A DNA stretch of 64,000 nt from Pseudomonas syringae KCTC 12500 (GTDB lineage: Bacteria; Pseudomonadota; Gammaproteobacteria; Pseudomonadales; Pseudomonadaceae), in the NCBI RefSeq assembly GCF_000507185.2, contig NZ_AYTM02000002.1, positions 333,501 through 397,500 on the forward strand, given 5' to 3'. The position numbers and the translations under genes were made by a program. Positions 48,005-56,673 of this stretch are shown in pieces (position 1 is the stretch's first letter; the number at the start of each line of letters is the position of its first letter). The notes under the pieces were generated by a model, which saw only the letters and a list, made by a program, of their open reading frames with translations, had not been told where the DNA came from and ran no database searches.

Positions 48005-48680
48005 ACTCGCTTCGATGCTGTTCTCGGCGTTCATTCTCGGGCTGCTCGGCGGCGGCCACTGTCTGGGCATGTGTGGCGGCCTGATGGGCGCCCTGACGCT
48101 GGCCATCCCCAAGGAACAGCGCAGCCGCCGGTTTCGTCTGCTGCTGGCCTACAACCTGGGGCGCATTCTCAGTTACGCCGCAGCCGGCCTGTGTTCCGGA
48201 CTGGTCGGCTGGGCTGTGGCGCAAAGTCCGCTGGCGACGGGCCTGCGCATCGTCGCCGCCGTGTTGCTGATCATGATGGGGCTGTACCTGGCCGGCTGGT
48301 GGAGCGGACTGACCTATATAGAACGTCTAGGCCGAGGCCTGTGGCGTTATTTGCAACCCTTGGCCAGTCGCCTGTTGCCGGTGTCCAGTGTGCCGCGCGC
48401 CTTGTTGCTCGGTGCCCTGTGGGGCTGGCTGCCCTGCGGGCTGGTGTACAGCGCCCTGCTGTGGGCCGCCAGCCAGGGCAATCCTCTCGACAGCGCACTG
48501 CTGATGCTGGCCTTCGGGCTGGGCACCTGGCCCGTTCTGCTGGCCACCGGCCTGACTGCCGAACGCATCACGGCTTTACTGCGCATACGTGGCGTGCGCA
48601 TGGCGGGAGGCTTGCTGGTGATGGTCTTCGGTATCTGGACCTTGCCAGGCCCGCATCAGCACTGGCTGATGGCACATTGA
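47997..48680 (+). CDS. SafE/TauE-like (UreH-type) membrane protein
   Basis: A 227-residue polytopic protein with about six membrane spans. It begins MFELASMLFSAFILGLLGG and carries the CLGMCGGL (CxxxC) motif at about residues 22-29, which is typical of the sulfite-exporter/UreH-like family found next to ccoS. It overlaps ccoS by 8 bases. A role in metal handling for the oxidase is a guess from position; the family function in this setting is not settled. Confidence 0.82.
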   Translation: MFELASMLFSAFILGLLGGGHCLGMCGGLMGALTLAIPKEQRSRRFRLLLAYNLGRILSYAAAGLCSGLVGWAVAQSPLATGLRIVAAVLLIMMGLYLAGWWSGLTYIERLGRGLWRYLQPLASRLLPVSSVPRALLLGALWGWLPCGLVYSALLWAASQGNPLDSALLMLAFGLGTWPVLLATGLTAERITALLRIRGVRMAGGLLVMVFGIWTLPGPHQHWLMAH

Positions 48681-48699
48681 GGCCGGCAACTCTTGCCAT

Positions 48700-48713
48700 T
48701 TGATCCACATCAA
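48700..48713. promoter_or_regulatory. ANR (FNR-type) binding site upstream of hemN
   Basis: TTGATCCACATCAA matches the ANR/FNR consensus TTGAT-N4-ATCAA at every fixed position. It lies 63 bases before the hemN ATG, which is suited to activation under low oxygen by the Anr protein encoded at 50793. Confidence 0.92.
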
Positions 48714-48775
48714 CGCCGACCCTCCGCCTCCTGCGTATGCTCGCGATATCGCCAGCCGGACCGGGAAACGCGCGC

Positions 48776-50158
48776 ATGCTTGACGCCATTCGTTGGAATT
48801 CAGACCTGATCCATCGCTACGATGTGGCCGGACCGCGCTATACGTCCTATCCGACAGCGATGCAGTTTCATACCCAAGTGAGCGCCTTCGACCTGCTGCA
48901 CGCGCTGCGCGAAAGCCGCAAGGCGTCACGTCAGTTGTCGCTCTACGTGCACCTGCCCTTCTGCGCGAACATTTGCTACTACTGCGCCTGCAACAAAGTC
49001 ATCACTAAGGATCGCGGACGCGCTCAGGCCTACCTGCAACGGCTCGAGCACGAGATACAGATGCTCGCCTGTCACTTGGCGCCCGGTCAGGTGGTGGAGC
49101 AACTGCATCTGGGCGGCGGTACGCCGACCTTTCTCAGTCACGACGAACTGCGCCGCTTGATGGCGCAGCTGCGCTTGCATTTCAACCTGCTGGACGACGA
49201 CTCCGGCGACTATGGCATCGAGATCGATCCTCGCGAAGCCGACTGGTCGACGATGGGGCTGCTGCGCGAGCTGGGTTTCAACCGGGTCAGCCTGGGCGTG
49301 CAGGACCTCGACCCGACGGTGCAGCGGGCGATCAACCGCATGCAGAGCCTGGAAGAGACCCGCGCAATCGTTGAAGCGGCGCGCACGCTGCAATTTCGTT
49401 CGGTGAATATTGATCTGATCTACGGTCTGCCCACACAGAATCCGCAAACCTTCAGCCACACCGTGGACAAGGTCATCGATCTGCAGCCCGATCGGTTGTC
49501 GGTGTTCAACTATGCGCATCTGCCCGAGCGCTTCATGCCGCAGCGGCGCATCGACGTGGCAGACCTGCCGGATGCAGAAAGCAAACTGCTGATGCTGGAG
49601 CGCACCGTCGAGCAATTGGGCAACGCCGGCTATCGCTACATCGGCATGGACCATTTCGCCCTGCCCGACGACGAGTTGGCCACCGCTCAGGAAGACCTGA
49701 CCCTGCAGCGCAACTTTCAGGGCTATACCACGCACGGTCACTGCGACCTCATCGGCCTGGGTGTCTCGGCCATCAGCCAGGTCGGCGAGCTGTACAGCCA
49801 GAACAGCAGCGACCTGAACGAGTACTTGAGGCTGCTGGACAGCGACCAGCCAGCAACCCGACGCGGGCTGATCTGCAACGATGACGACCGCATCAGGCGC
49901 GCGATCATTCAGCAGTTGATCTGCCACTTCACGCTGGATTTCGGCGAGATCGAAAAGACTTTTTGCATCGATTTCAGGGACTATTTCAGCGAAGCGTGGC
50001 CGCAACTGCTTGGCATGGCGAGCGACGGGCTGATTACGCTGAGCGAGACGGGCATTGAAGTCAGACCGGCAGGCCGCCTTTTGGTACGCGCAGTGTGCAT
50101 GGTCTTCGATACTTACTTGACCCGGCAGAACAGACAGCAGTTCTCCCAGGTGATATGA
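48776..50158 (+). CDS. hemN: Oxygen-independent coproporphyrinogen III dehydrogenase
   Basis: A 460-residue radical SAM enzyme that decarboxylates coproporphyrinogen III in heme synthesis without oxygen. The cluster motif is CANICYYCAC (Cys 63, 67 and 70, with a fourth Cys at 72), and GPRYTSYPTA is near the N-terminus. LHLGGGTPTFLS is the SAM-binding glycine motif. ATG 48776 gives the conserved start MLDAIRWNSDLI. It is preceded by a perfect ANR box. It supplies heme for the cbb3 oxidase when oxygen is low. Confidence 0.96.
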   Translation: MLDAIRWNSDLIHRYDVAGPRYTSYPTAMQFHTQVSAFDLLHALRESRKASRQLSLYVHLPFCANICYYCACNKVITKDRGRAQAYLQRLEHEIQMLACHLAPGQVVEQLHLGGGTPTFLSHDELRRLMAQLRLHFNLLDDDSGDYGIEIDPREADWSTMGLLRELGFNRVSLGVQDLDPTVQRAINRMQSLEETRAIVEAARTLQFRSVNIDLIYGLPTQNPQTFSHTVDKVIDLQPDRLSVFNYAHLPERFMPQRRIDVADLPDAESKLLMLERTVEQLGNAGYRYIGMDHFALPDDELATAQEDLTLQRNFQGYTTHGHCDLIGLGVSAISQVGELYSQNSSDLNEYLRLLDSDQPATRRGLICNDDDRIRRAIIQQLICHFTLDFGEIEKTFCIDFRDYFSEAWPQLLGMASDGLITLSETGIEVRPAGRLLVRAVCMVFDTYLTRQNRQQFSQVI

Positions 50159-50172
50159 CCCGCGGCCGGGTG

Positions 50173-50640
50173 CTACATTTTGGCCAGAACCAGCATCCCC
50201 GCCTTGGTCTTGTCGGCGTCACTGGAGCCCAGGCTGTTCATGAGCGACGACAGATCGGCCGTGGAATTGCTCACTTGCGCCTGCAACGTGCTGAGCACGG
50301 TCTGTAGCGCCGCAGCCTTGGTCCTTCGCTCCTCGGGGCTCAGGCTGGGGTCATTCAGCGCCTTCTGGATCTGCTCCATGGTTTCCTCGATCCTGCGCTG
50401 AAGTTCGCGAATCGCCTTGAGGATCTTCTGCACGGAACCAGGCAGGCCGCTCTGTTCGATATCAGCGTTTCTGGAAGACGATGACGCAGCCGCCTTGCCT
50501 TCTGCCGACAAATTGACCTGTACGCCCTTTGTCTCACTTGCCGACGCCGCGGTAGTGATTTGCTCAGCGTTACTGTAGGTGGTCTGCGAGGTCGCAGTCC
50601 GTATCGTAATGCTGCTGATCAACGGGAGTGTCGTTGACAT
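50173..50640 (-). CDS. FlxA-like family protein
   Basis: A 155-residue protein. A Ser/Thr-rich N-terminal region is followed by a predicted coiled coil (VQKILKAIRELQRRIEETM, then EQIQKALNDPSLSPEERRTK). This is the pattern of the FlxA-like family, named after an E. coli gene of the FliA regulon. There are no cysteines and no signal peptide. A sigma-28 promoter lies 37 bases upstream of the start, which supports a flagellar or chemotaxis link. The molecular role is unknown. It converges with hemN. Confidence 0.8.
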   Translation of the reverse strand: MSTTLPLISSITIRTATSQTTYSNAEQITTAASASETKGVQVNLSAEGKAAASSSSRNADIEQSGLPGSVQKILKAIRELQRRIEETMEQIQKALNDPSLSPEERRTKAAALQTVLSTLQAQVSNSTADLSSLMNSLGSSDADKTKAGMLVLAKM

Positions 50641-50676
50641 GACGAGGCATCCTGGCTTGGCTGAAGGAATACGTGG

Positions 50677-50703
50677 TTATCGGCAGGCAACCTGTAACCT
50701 TGA
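50677..50703 (-). promoter_or_regulatory. Sigma-28 (FliA) promoter for the FlxA-like gene
   Basis: On the minus strand: TCAA, 15 bases, GCCGATAA. This is the same -35 and -10 pair and the same spacing as the promoter of aer at 27304. The -10 element ends 37 bases before the start codon. Confidence 0.85.
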
Positions 50704-50792
50704 CGACGCCGACCGATTTGCAGGCTGGCCCCGACAAGCACGGGTGAGTTACCCTTACGGCTTATGTGTGATTTCCCACAAGGAATTAAGTG

Positions 50793-51527
50793 ATGTCCGA
50801 GCCAGTCAAGTCGCGCGCGCAAAACCAGGCTCACTGCAAGGATTGCAGTCTCGCGCCGTTGTGCCTGCCCCTTTCGTTGAATACCGAAGACATGGACTGC
50901 CTTGACCAGATCGTCAAACGCGGCCGCCCGCTGAAGAAAGGCGAATTTCTGTTTCGTCAGGGGGACACCTTCGAGTCGGTCTATGCGGTGCGTTCCGGGG
51001 CGTTGAAAACCTTCAATATCAGTGACAGCGGTGAAGAACAGCTCACCGGTTTTCACCTGCCCAGCGAACTGGTGGGCATGTCCGGCATGGACGCCGAGGC
51101 TTACCCAGTCTCGGCCCAGGCACTGGAAACCACGTCGGTCTGCGAAATCCCTTTCGAGCGTCTGGACGAGCTTTCCGCGAAACTGCCGCAACTGCGTCGG
51201 CAGTTGATGCGCGTCATGAGCCGTGAGATCCGTGACGATCAGCAAATGATGCTGCTGCTCTCGAAAAAGACCGCCGATGAGCGTATCGCCACGTTTCTGA
51301 TCAACCTGTCTGCACGCTTCCGCGCCAGAGGCTTTTCGGCCAATCAGTTCCGCCTGAGTATGTCGCGCAACGAAATCGGTAATCACCTGGGTCTGGCAGT
51401 CGAGACCGTGTCCCGTGTCTTTACCCGGTTCCAGCAAAATCAGCTGATTTCTGCCGAGGGCAAAGAGATTCACATCCTCGCCCCCATCGAGCTGTGCGCA
51501 CTGGCTGGCGGGTCGATGCAAAGCTGA
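50793..51527 (+). CDS. anr: Anaerobic regulator Anr (FNR-type transcription factor)
   Basis: A 244-residue CRP/FNR regulator. The oxygen-sensing [4Fe-4S] ligands are Cys15, Cys18 and Cys24 ([10 protein letters not shown]) plus Cys117. The effector-like beta-roll occupies about 45-135, and the C-terminal helix-turn-helix is [20 protein letters not shown] (about 192-211). When oxygen is low the dimer binds TTGAT-N4-ATCAA sites such as the one before hemN. ATG 50793 follows aaggaat. Its position beside hemN and the cco genes is typical of pseudomonads. Confidence 0.97.
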   Translation: MSEPVKSRAQNQAHCKDCSLAPLCLPLSLNTEDMDCLDQIVKRGRPLKKGEFLFRQGDTFESVYAVRSGALKTFNISDSGEEQLTGFHLPSELVGMSGMDAEAYPVSAQALETTSVCEIPFERLDELSAKLPQLRRQLMRVMSREIRDDQQMMLLLSKKTADERIATFLINLSARFRARGFSANQFRLSMSRNEIGNHLGLAVETVSRVFTRFQQNQLISAEGKEIHILAPIELCALAGGSMQS

Positions 51528-51588
51528 AACGTGCGATCTTTGGCGGGTCGGCTTAAACTGTCGGCCAAAACTGCCATGGAATCCCCTG

Positions 51589-52137
51589 ATGACTTTCGAT
51601 CAATCGAACTTCAAATCCCTCATCCGCCCGGTCGTGGACTTCCCCAAGCCGGGCGTGGTCTTCCGCGATATCACACCCCTGTTCCAGTCGCCCAAGGCCA
51701 CCCGTCAGGTGATTGACAGCTTCGTGCAGCGCTACATCGATGCCGAGTTCAGCCATATCGGCGTCATGGACGCGCGGGGTTTTCTGATCGGTTCGGTGGT
51801 CGCGTATCAATTGAACAAGCCGCTGGTGCTGTTCCGCAAACAAGGCAAACTGCCTGCCGATGTACTGTCCGAGGCGTATCAGACCGAATACGGCGAAGCG
51901 TATCTGGAAGTGCATGCCGACAGTCTGTGCGAAGGTGACTCGGTCATCATGTTCGATGACTTGATCGCGACCGGAGGCACGCTGATCGCCGCTGCCAATC
52001 TGATCCGCCGTATGGGTGCCGAAGTGTACGAGGCTGCTGCGATCATCGACCTGCCGGAACTGGGCGGCTCCCAGCGTCTTAACGACCTGAAGATCCCGAC
52101 GTTCTGCCTGACCGAGTTTGCGCTGGACGAGCAGTAA
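51589..52137 (+). CDS. apt: Adenine phosphoribosyltransferase
   Basis: A 182-residue purine salvage enzyme converting adenine and PRPP to AMP. The PRPP motif [14 protein letters not shown] (about residues 119-132) is clear, as are the N-terminal [20 protein letters not shown] and the base-binding [10 protein letters not shown]. It is complete and of normal length. It follows anr by 61 bases. The 150-base spacer after it carries a REP-type palindrome and no gene. Confidence 0.96.
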   Translation: MTFDQSNFKSLIRPVVDFPKPGVVFRDITPLFQSPKATRQVIDSFVQRYIDAEFSHIGVMDARGFLIGSVVAYQLNKPLVLFRKQGKLPADVLSEAYQTEYGEAYLEVHADSLCEGDSVIMFDDLIATGGTLIAAANLIRRMGAEVYEAAAIIDLPELGGSQRLNDLKIPTFCLTEFALDEQ

Positions 52138-52212
52138 CGGCACAGGCATGAGAGTTACAGGTTCCGAACGGTCCAGCACTCACGGCTATCGTAAACGCGC
52201 TTTTTTATCGCG

Positions 52213-52275
52213 ATGGCGCTGACGACGGAGCGTCACGAACTGCATTCCCACGCGGAGCATGGGAACGATAGCCAT
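52213..52275. repeat. REP-like palindrome pair
   Basis: TGACG-n6-CGTCA is followed by TTCCCA-cgcggagca-TGGGAA and cgatagc. It is the same unit as at 22262-22318, and the inverse of the one at 2652-2704. It lies between apt (+) and the DUF2802 gene (-). Confidence 0.8.
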
Positions 52276-52287
52276 ACGACCGAGAAA

Positions 52288-52689
52288 CTAGCTCGCTGTA
52301 TTACCGTGCAGTTTGGTCATCAGTTGCGCTTCGGCCTGGGTCAGGCCGCAGGACTGGGTCAGCTCGTCGATGCTGGCACCCATGCCGACCAGACGGGCGG
52401 CCTGGGCGAAGGATAGCGTGGAGGGATCGCGCTGCTCCAGAGCGGTGAGCTTGTCCGGCAACGGCGCAACGACGGCACGCAGCTCATGCAACGCCTCGCC
52501 CATGCGCACCGTGCCGTTCTGGTAGTTGTCCAGACGCCTGGCCAACTCCTTGATCCGCTGATCCCGCAAGGCAGCCGCATCATCACGCTCGGCGTCGAGC
52601 TTGCGCTGACGCCTGGTATGGGCCAGGAACATAAACAGGGTCACTACCCAGAGAATGCCCAGAAAGACGACAGCTACCTCAAAGATCAA
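52288..52689 (-). CDS. DUF2802 domain protein, last gene of the chemotaxis operon
   Basis: A 133-residue protein with an N-terminal membrane span (about residues 2-24) and a coiled-coil segment (about 28-70). A C-terminal DUF2802 domain follows that resembles a small helix-turn-helix (AARLVGMGASIDELTQSCGLTQAEAQLM). It starts directly at the end of cheW, so it is co-transcribed. Its function is unknown, but it is conserved at this place in pseudomonad chemotaxis operons. Confidence 0.88.
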   Translation of the reverse strand: MIFEVAVVFLGILWVVTLFMFLAHTRRQRKLDAERDDAAALRDQRIKELARRLDNYQNGTVRMGEALHELRAVVAPLPDKLTALEQRDPSTLSFAQAARLVGMGASIDELTQSCGLTQAEAQLMTKLHGNTAS

Positions 52690-53169
52690 TCAGATGTTCT
52701 CCAGATCGGACCACTCTTCTTCGGACATCATTTTGTCCAGTTCAACCAGAATCAACAGTTCGCCGTTCTTGTTGCAAACGCCCTGAATGAACTTGGCCGA
52801 TTCGTCGTTACCGACGTTAGGCGCAGTTTCAACTTCTGACTGACGCAAGTAAACCACTTCCGCAACGCTGTCGACCAGAATACCGACCACTTGCTTGTCG
52901 GCTTCGATGATCACGATACGCGTGTTGTCGCTGACTTCAACCGGGTCCAGGCCAAAACGCTGACGGGTGTCGATCACCGTCACGACGTTACCGCGCAGGT
53001 TGATGATGCCCAGCACGTAGCTTGGCGCACCCGGCACCGGGGCGATTTCAGTGTAGCGCAGCACTTCCTGCACCTGCATTACGTTGATGCCGTAGGACTC
53101 GTTGTCCAGGCGGAACGTAACCCATTGCAGAATAGGATCTTCGGAACCTTGTGCAGACGACTTATTCAT
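52690..53169 (-). CDS. cheW: Chemotaxis coupling protein CheW
   Basis: A 159-residue CheW consisting of one CheW domain with two small beta-barrels (QWVTFRLDNESYGINVMQVQEV, NLRGNVVTVIDTRQRFGL). It couples chemoreceptors such as the Aer protein at 27369 to CheA. It lies between parP and the DUF2802 gene on the minus strand, 57 bases after parP. The length is normal. Confidence 0.95.
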   Translation of the reverse strand: MNKSSAQGSEDPILQWVTFRLDNESYGINVMQVQEVLRYTEIAPVPGAPSYVLGIINLRGNVVTVIDTRQRFGLDPVEVSDNTRIVIIEADKQVVGILVDSVAEVVYLRQSEVETAPNVGNDESAKFIQGVCNKNGELLILVELDKMMSEEEWSDLENI

Positions 53170-53226
53170 AACCCCAACCCCTCACGTGTGTTCTTTGCAG
53201 GTGACGCCACTGGCATCGACCCATGA

Positions 53227-54102
53227 TTATTTCGACTTGTTCAACTGCTTGACCGCACCACTGGCTATCAGCTCGGCCAACTCTGCTACATCCAGCAACG
53301 CGCACATATGCTCGATGACCGTACCCGCCAGCCATGGACGATGACCTCGCTGCGCGCGCCATTTGATCTCGTTCGGATCAAGACGCAACGAACGGCTGAC
53401 CTGATGCACCGCCAGCCCCCACTCGTATCCCTGCACCGAAATCACATACTGCAATCCCTGGCGAAAATCGTCGCGGTAGCGATCAGGCATGATCCAGCGC
53501 GCGGTATCCAACACTTTCAGGTTGCCTGCCTGACACGGCAGGATCCCGAGAAACCAGTCCGGCTGACCGAACAGCGGCGTCAGCTCCTGCCCCGCCAGCG
53601 GATATATCGACCCCAGGCACACCAGCGGCACCGCCAGTGTCAGACCGGCCACATCGAACAACAGGCATTCGAATGGCTCGGCAGCCCATGCCGGACGACC
53701 ATCACTGGTCGGCGGTGGTGTAGGGGTACGCCGGGCTGCCAGCGTGCTCAACTCGGCGACCGGTTCCACCAGCGCAACGGTTGTCACTGCCTCTTCAACC
53801 TGAGCCACTTCAACCTGCACCGCTTCGGCAACGATCACCGGAGCGACTTCAACCACTGGCGCGGGCGCTGCTACCTGCACCTTGACAGCCACCGGAGCCG
53901 GCGCGGCAACCGCGACCGCCAGCGGCTTGATCTGCGCCTGCATCCGCGCATCAAAGGCCTGCTCTTCGAGCACAGCCGCCTGAAATTCATCGATGCTGCT
54001 GACGGGCTCTTCGAGCACTTCAGTCGCGTCGTACAGCAGTGCGTCCAGGTAGGACTGCAAAGCCAGTTTGGGTCGTGTTGCTACTTCTACAGGGCGGTTC
54101 AT
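53227..54102 (-). CDS. parP: ParP-like CheW-domain protein
   Basis: A 291-residue protein. The N-terminal 130 residues or so are rich in Ala, Val, Pro and Glu and include two short helical stretches (LALQSYLDALLYDA, SSIDEFQAAVLEEQ). The C-terminal 155 residues form a CheW-like domain (FECLLFDVAGLTLAVPLVCLG, onward). This Pro/Ala-rich N-terminus plus CheW-like C-terminus, directly after a ParA-type gene, is the layout of ParP, which ties CheA arrays to the cell pole with ParC. The start MNRPVEVATRP at 54102 is preferred over an ATG 27 bases upstream. Confidence 0.82.
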   Translation of the reverse strand: MNRPVEVATRPKLALQSYLDALLYDATEVLEEPVSSIDEFQAAVLEEQAFDARMQAQIKPLAVAVAAPAPVAVKVQVAAPAPVVEVAPVIVAEAVQVEVAQVEEAVTTVALVEPVAELSTLAARRTPTPPPTSDGRPAWAAEPFECLLFDVAGLTLAVPLVCLGSIYPLAGQELTPLFGQPDWFLGILPCQAGNLKVLDTARWIMPDRYRDDFRQGLQYVISVQGYEWGLAVHQVSRSLRLDPNEIKWRAQRGHRPWLAGTVIEHMCALLDVAELAELIASGAVKQLNKSK

Positions 54103-54204
54103 ACCGGGGCCCAACGAAAAATGGAGCATGTGCAGCCTGATACAGTTATCGGCCGCATTGAGGCATCACTTGAGCAAACAATGCAGAAAGAGTAGACGTT
54201 CACG

Positions 54205-54993
54205 TCAGGCCACCTGCGCATTGAGCTGCTCGGCGAGCATATGCTTGAGCAATGCCCGGTAAGCGATCACACCGCGACTCTTGCTGTCGTTCTGCGACGG
54301 CGTAAGCCCCAGACGGCTGGCATCGCGCAGTCGTGTATCGACCGGCACGTAGGCTTGCCAGACATGCTCGGGGAAGCTGTCGCGCAACAGTTTCAAGGTG
54401 CCCATCGATGCCTGGGTACGGCGGTCGAACAAGGTCGGCACGATGGTGTAAGGCAACGGCACCTTACGCGAACGATTGATCATGGTCAGCGTATTGACCA
54501 TGCGCTCCAGACCTTTCACGGCCAAAAACTCGGTCTGCACCGGAATCGCCAGTTGCTGGCTGGCCGCCAGTGCATTGACCATGAGAACGCCCAGCAGCGG
54601 CGGACTGTCGATCAACGCATAGTCAAAATCCTGCCACAACTGAGCCAGGCTTTTCGCGACAACCAGACCCAGGCCGCTCTGGCCGGGTGACTGGCGCTCC
54701 AGCGTGGCAAGCGCGGTGCTGGAGGGGATCAACGAGATGCGTTTATCGCTGGTAGGCAGCAACAACTGGCCGGGAAGACCGTCCGGTACAGCACCTTTAT
54801 GCAGAAACAGATCGAAAGCGCTGTGTTCCAGCTCGTCCGGGTTATGCCCGAAATAACTGGTCATGGAGCCGTGAGGGTCCAGATCGACCACAACCACGCG
54901 CTTACCTGAGTCGGCCAGCAAACCGGCCAGGGCAATGGTCGTGGTGGTCTTTCCGACTCCACCTTTCTGGTTGGCTACTGCCCAGACTCTCAT
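54205..54993 (-). CDS. parC: ParC-like ParA/MinD family ATPase of the chemotaxis operon
   Basis: A 262-residue ParA-type ATPase with the deviant Walker A KGGVGKTTTTIALAG (about residues 10-24), switch VVVDLDPHGSMTSYFG and Walker B-like DYALIDSPPLLG. In polar flagellates this gene between motD and the CheW-like gene directs chemosensory arrays to the pole (ParC). Chromosome partitioning is unlikely because no parB is present. It begins 46 bases after motD. Confidence 0.9.
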   Translation of the reverse strand: MRVWAVANQKGGVGKTTTTIALAGLLADSGKRVVVVDLDPHGSMTSYFGHNPDELEHSAFDLFLHKGAVPDGLPGQLLLPTSDKRISLIPSSTALATLERQSPGQSGLGLVVAKSLAQLWQDFDYALIDSPPLLGVLMVNALAASQQLAIPVQTEFLAVKGLERMVNTLTMINRSRKVPLPYTIVPTLFDRRTQASMGTLKLLRDSFPEHVWQAYVPVDTRLRDASRLGLTPSQNDSKSRGVIAYRALLKHMLAEQLNAQVA

Positions 54994-55038
54994 TAATTGT
55001 TTTCCTTGCGTACAGCGACGACCATACCGATACGATGT

Positions 55039-55926
55039 TTAGGGGGCGGGTGACGGAGAATTGACGGCGTTCGCGCGTACCGGCGGCTTTGCTGGCACCG
55101 GTGCAGTTTGTGTGCCAGCACGCCGCAATGCAGCATCAGGCTGCACATTGGCCGATCCAGCGCTGGTCAGGCTGCGGCGAACGTCCAGATTGCGCGAGAT
55201 AACCAGCACTACACGGCGGTTCTTGGCGCGTCCGGCCGTGCTGGTGTTGGGAACGATCGGCTGAAATTCACCGTAGCCCACCGAAGCGAGTCGCGCCGGA
55301 TTGACGCCGTCCATGGCCAACATGCGCACAATGCTGGCAGAACGTGCCGAAGACAGCTCCCAGTTGGTCGGGAATTGTGCAGTGCTGATCGGCTGGTCGT
55401 CGGTAAAGCCCTCGACATGGATCGGGTTGTCGAAGCGTTTGACGATTCCGGCGACCTTTTCGATGATGGTGAACGCCTTGTCGCTGGGCATCGCATCGCC
55501 GCTGCCGAAAAGCATGCTGGAGTTGAGCTCGATCTCGATCCACAGTTCGTTGCCACGCACCGTCATCTGATCGGACTTGATCAGGTCACCGAACGCATCG
55601 CGCACGTCCTGGGCAATGGTCTGCAACGGGTCATCGGACGCCTGACCTATACCGGCGTCAGTCTGCTCGCTGTCCTTGACCAGGGGCTCGGCAGGCTTGA
55701 CCGAGACCGGGCGCTGCTCACCGATGGGGATCGGCTTCATGGTGCGTTCAGTGTCGTTGAATACGCCAACCAATGCCTGGGACAGGATCTTGTACTTGCC
55801 TTCGTTGACCGAGGAAATCGAGTACATCACCACGAAAAACGCGAACAGCAAGGTAATGAAGTCGGCATACGACACCAGCCAGCGTTCGTGATTTTCATGT
55901 TCTTCGACCTGACGACGGCGAGCCAT
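55039..55926 (-). CDS. motD: Flagellar motor stator protein MotD (MotB family)
   Basis: A 295-residue MotB-type stator protein. The single membrane helix near residues 17-38 contains the proton-binding Asp (WLVSYADFITLLFAFFVVMYS). The C-terminal OmpA-like peptidoglycan domain runs at about 150-255 (VEGFTDDQPI, NWELSSARSASIVRML, VGYGEFQPI, KNRRVVLVIS). The last 40 residues are low-complexity and Pro/Ala-rich. MotCD is the second stator set of pseudomonads. It starts 6 bases after the motC stop. Confidence 0.95.
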   Translation of the reverse strand: MARRRQVEEHENHERWLVSYADFITLLFAFFVVMYSISSVNEGKYKILSQALVGVFNDTERTMKPIPIGEQRPVSVKPAEPLVKDSEQTDAGIGQASDDPLQTIAQDVRDAFGDLIKSDQMTVRGNELWIEIELNSSMLFGSGDAMPSDKAFTIIEKVAGIVKRFDNPIHVEGFTDDQPISTAQFPTNWELSSARSASIVRMLAMDGVNPARLASVGYGEFQPIVPNTSTAGRAKNRRVVLVISRNLDVRRSLTSAGSANVQPDAALRRAGTQTAPVPAKPPVRANAVNSPSPAP

Positions 55927-55932
55927 GCGTTG

Positions 55933-56673
55933 TTACTCCATGAAGCCTTGCAGCTTGAGTTCGATGGAGCGCGGGTTTTCACCCTCGGCGATGGACAAAA
56001 GACCTTCAAGCAACATTTCGCGGTAACGCGCCTGACGGTGGGCAATGGCCTTGAGTTTGTTCGCCACTGGCAAAAGGATCAGGTTGGCCATGGCCACGCC
56101 GTAGATGGTGGCGACGAAGGCCACCGCAATACCACTGCCCAGCTGGCTGGGATCAGCCAGGTTGCCCATGACATGGATCAGGCCCATGACTGCGCCGATG
56201 ATACCCACGGTCGGCGCGTAGCCGCCCATGCTTTCGAATACTTTCGCAGCCTGAATATCGCGGGTTTCCTGCGTGATGAAATCCACTTCAAGAATGCTGC
56301 GAATCGCGGCGGGTTCTGCACCGTCGACCAACAGTTGCAGGCCCTTGCGCGAATAACCGTCGGGCTCGGAATCAGCTACGGTTTCCAGACCCAGCAAGCC
56401 CTCTTTGCGAGCGGTCATGCTCCAGCCGATCACTCGATCGACACCGCCAGGCAGATCGATACGTGGCGGAAAAATGATCCAGTGGATAATTTTCATGGCA
56501 CGCATGAACGCGTTCATCGGCGACTGCAACAGCGAAGCACCGAGTGTACCGCCCAACACGATCAGCGCCGCCGGACCATTGAGCAAGGCACCGAGGTGCC
56601 CGCCTTCGAGAAAATTACCACCAATGATTGCGACAAACGCCAGGATCAGACCGATAAGGCTCAGTACATCCAT
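55933..56673 (-). CDS. motC: Flagellar motor stator protein MotC (MotA family)
   Basis: A 246-residue MotA-type protein with four membrane helices (about 4-22, 33-51, 150-172, 184-203). The conserved regions GGYAPTVGIIGAVMGLI and ANLILLPVANKLK are clear. It forms the proton channel of the stator with MotD. Its ATG overlaps the last base of the cheB stop, which shows coupling. The length is normal. Confidence 0.95.
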   Translation of the reverse strand: MDVLSLIGLILAFVAIIGGNFLEGGHLGALLNGPAALIVLGGTLGASLLQSPMNAFMRAMKIIHWIIFPPRIDLPGGVDRVIGWSMTARKEGLLGLETVADSEPDGYSRKGLQLLVDGAEPAAIRSILEVDFITQETRDIQAAKVFESMGGYAPTVGIIGAVMGLIHVMGNLADPSQLGSGIAVAFVATIYGVAMANLILLPVANKLKAIAHRQARYREMLLEGLLSIAEGENPRSIELKLQGFME

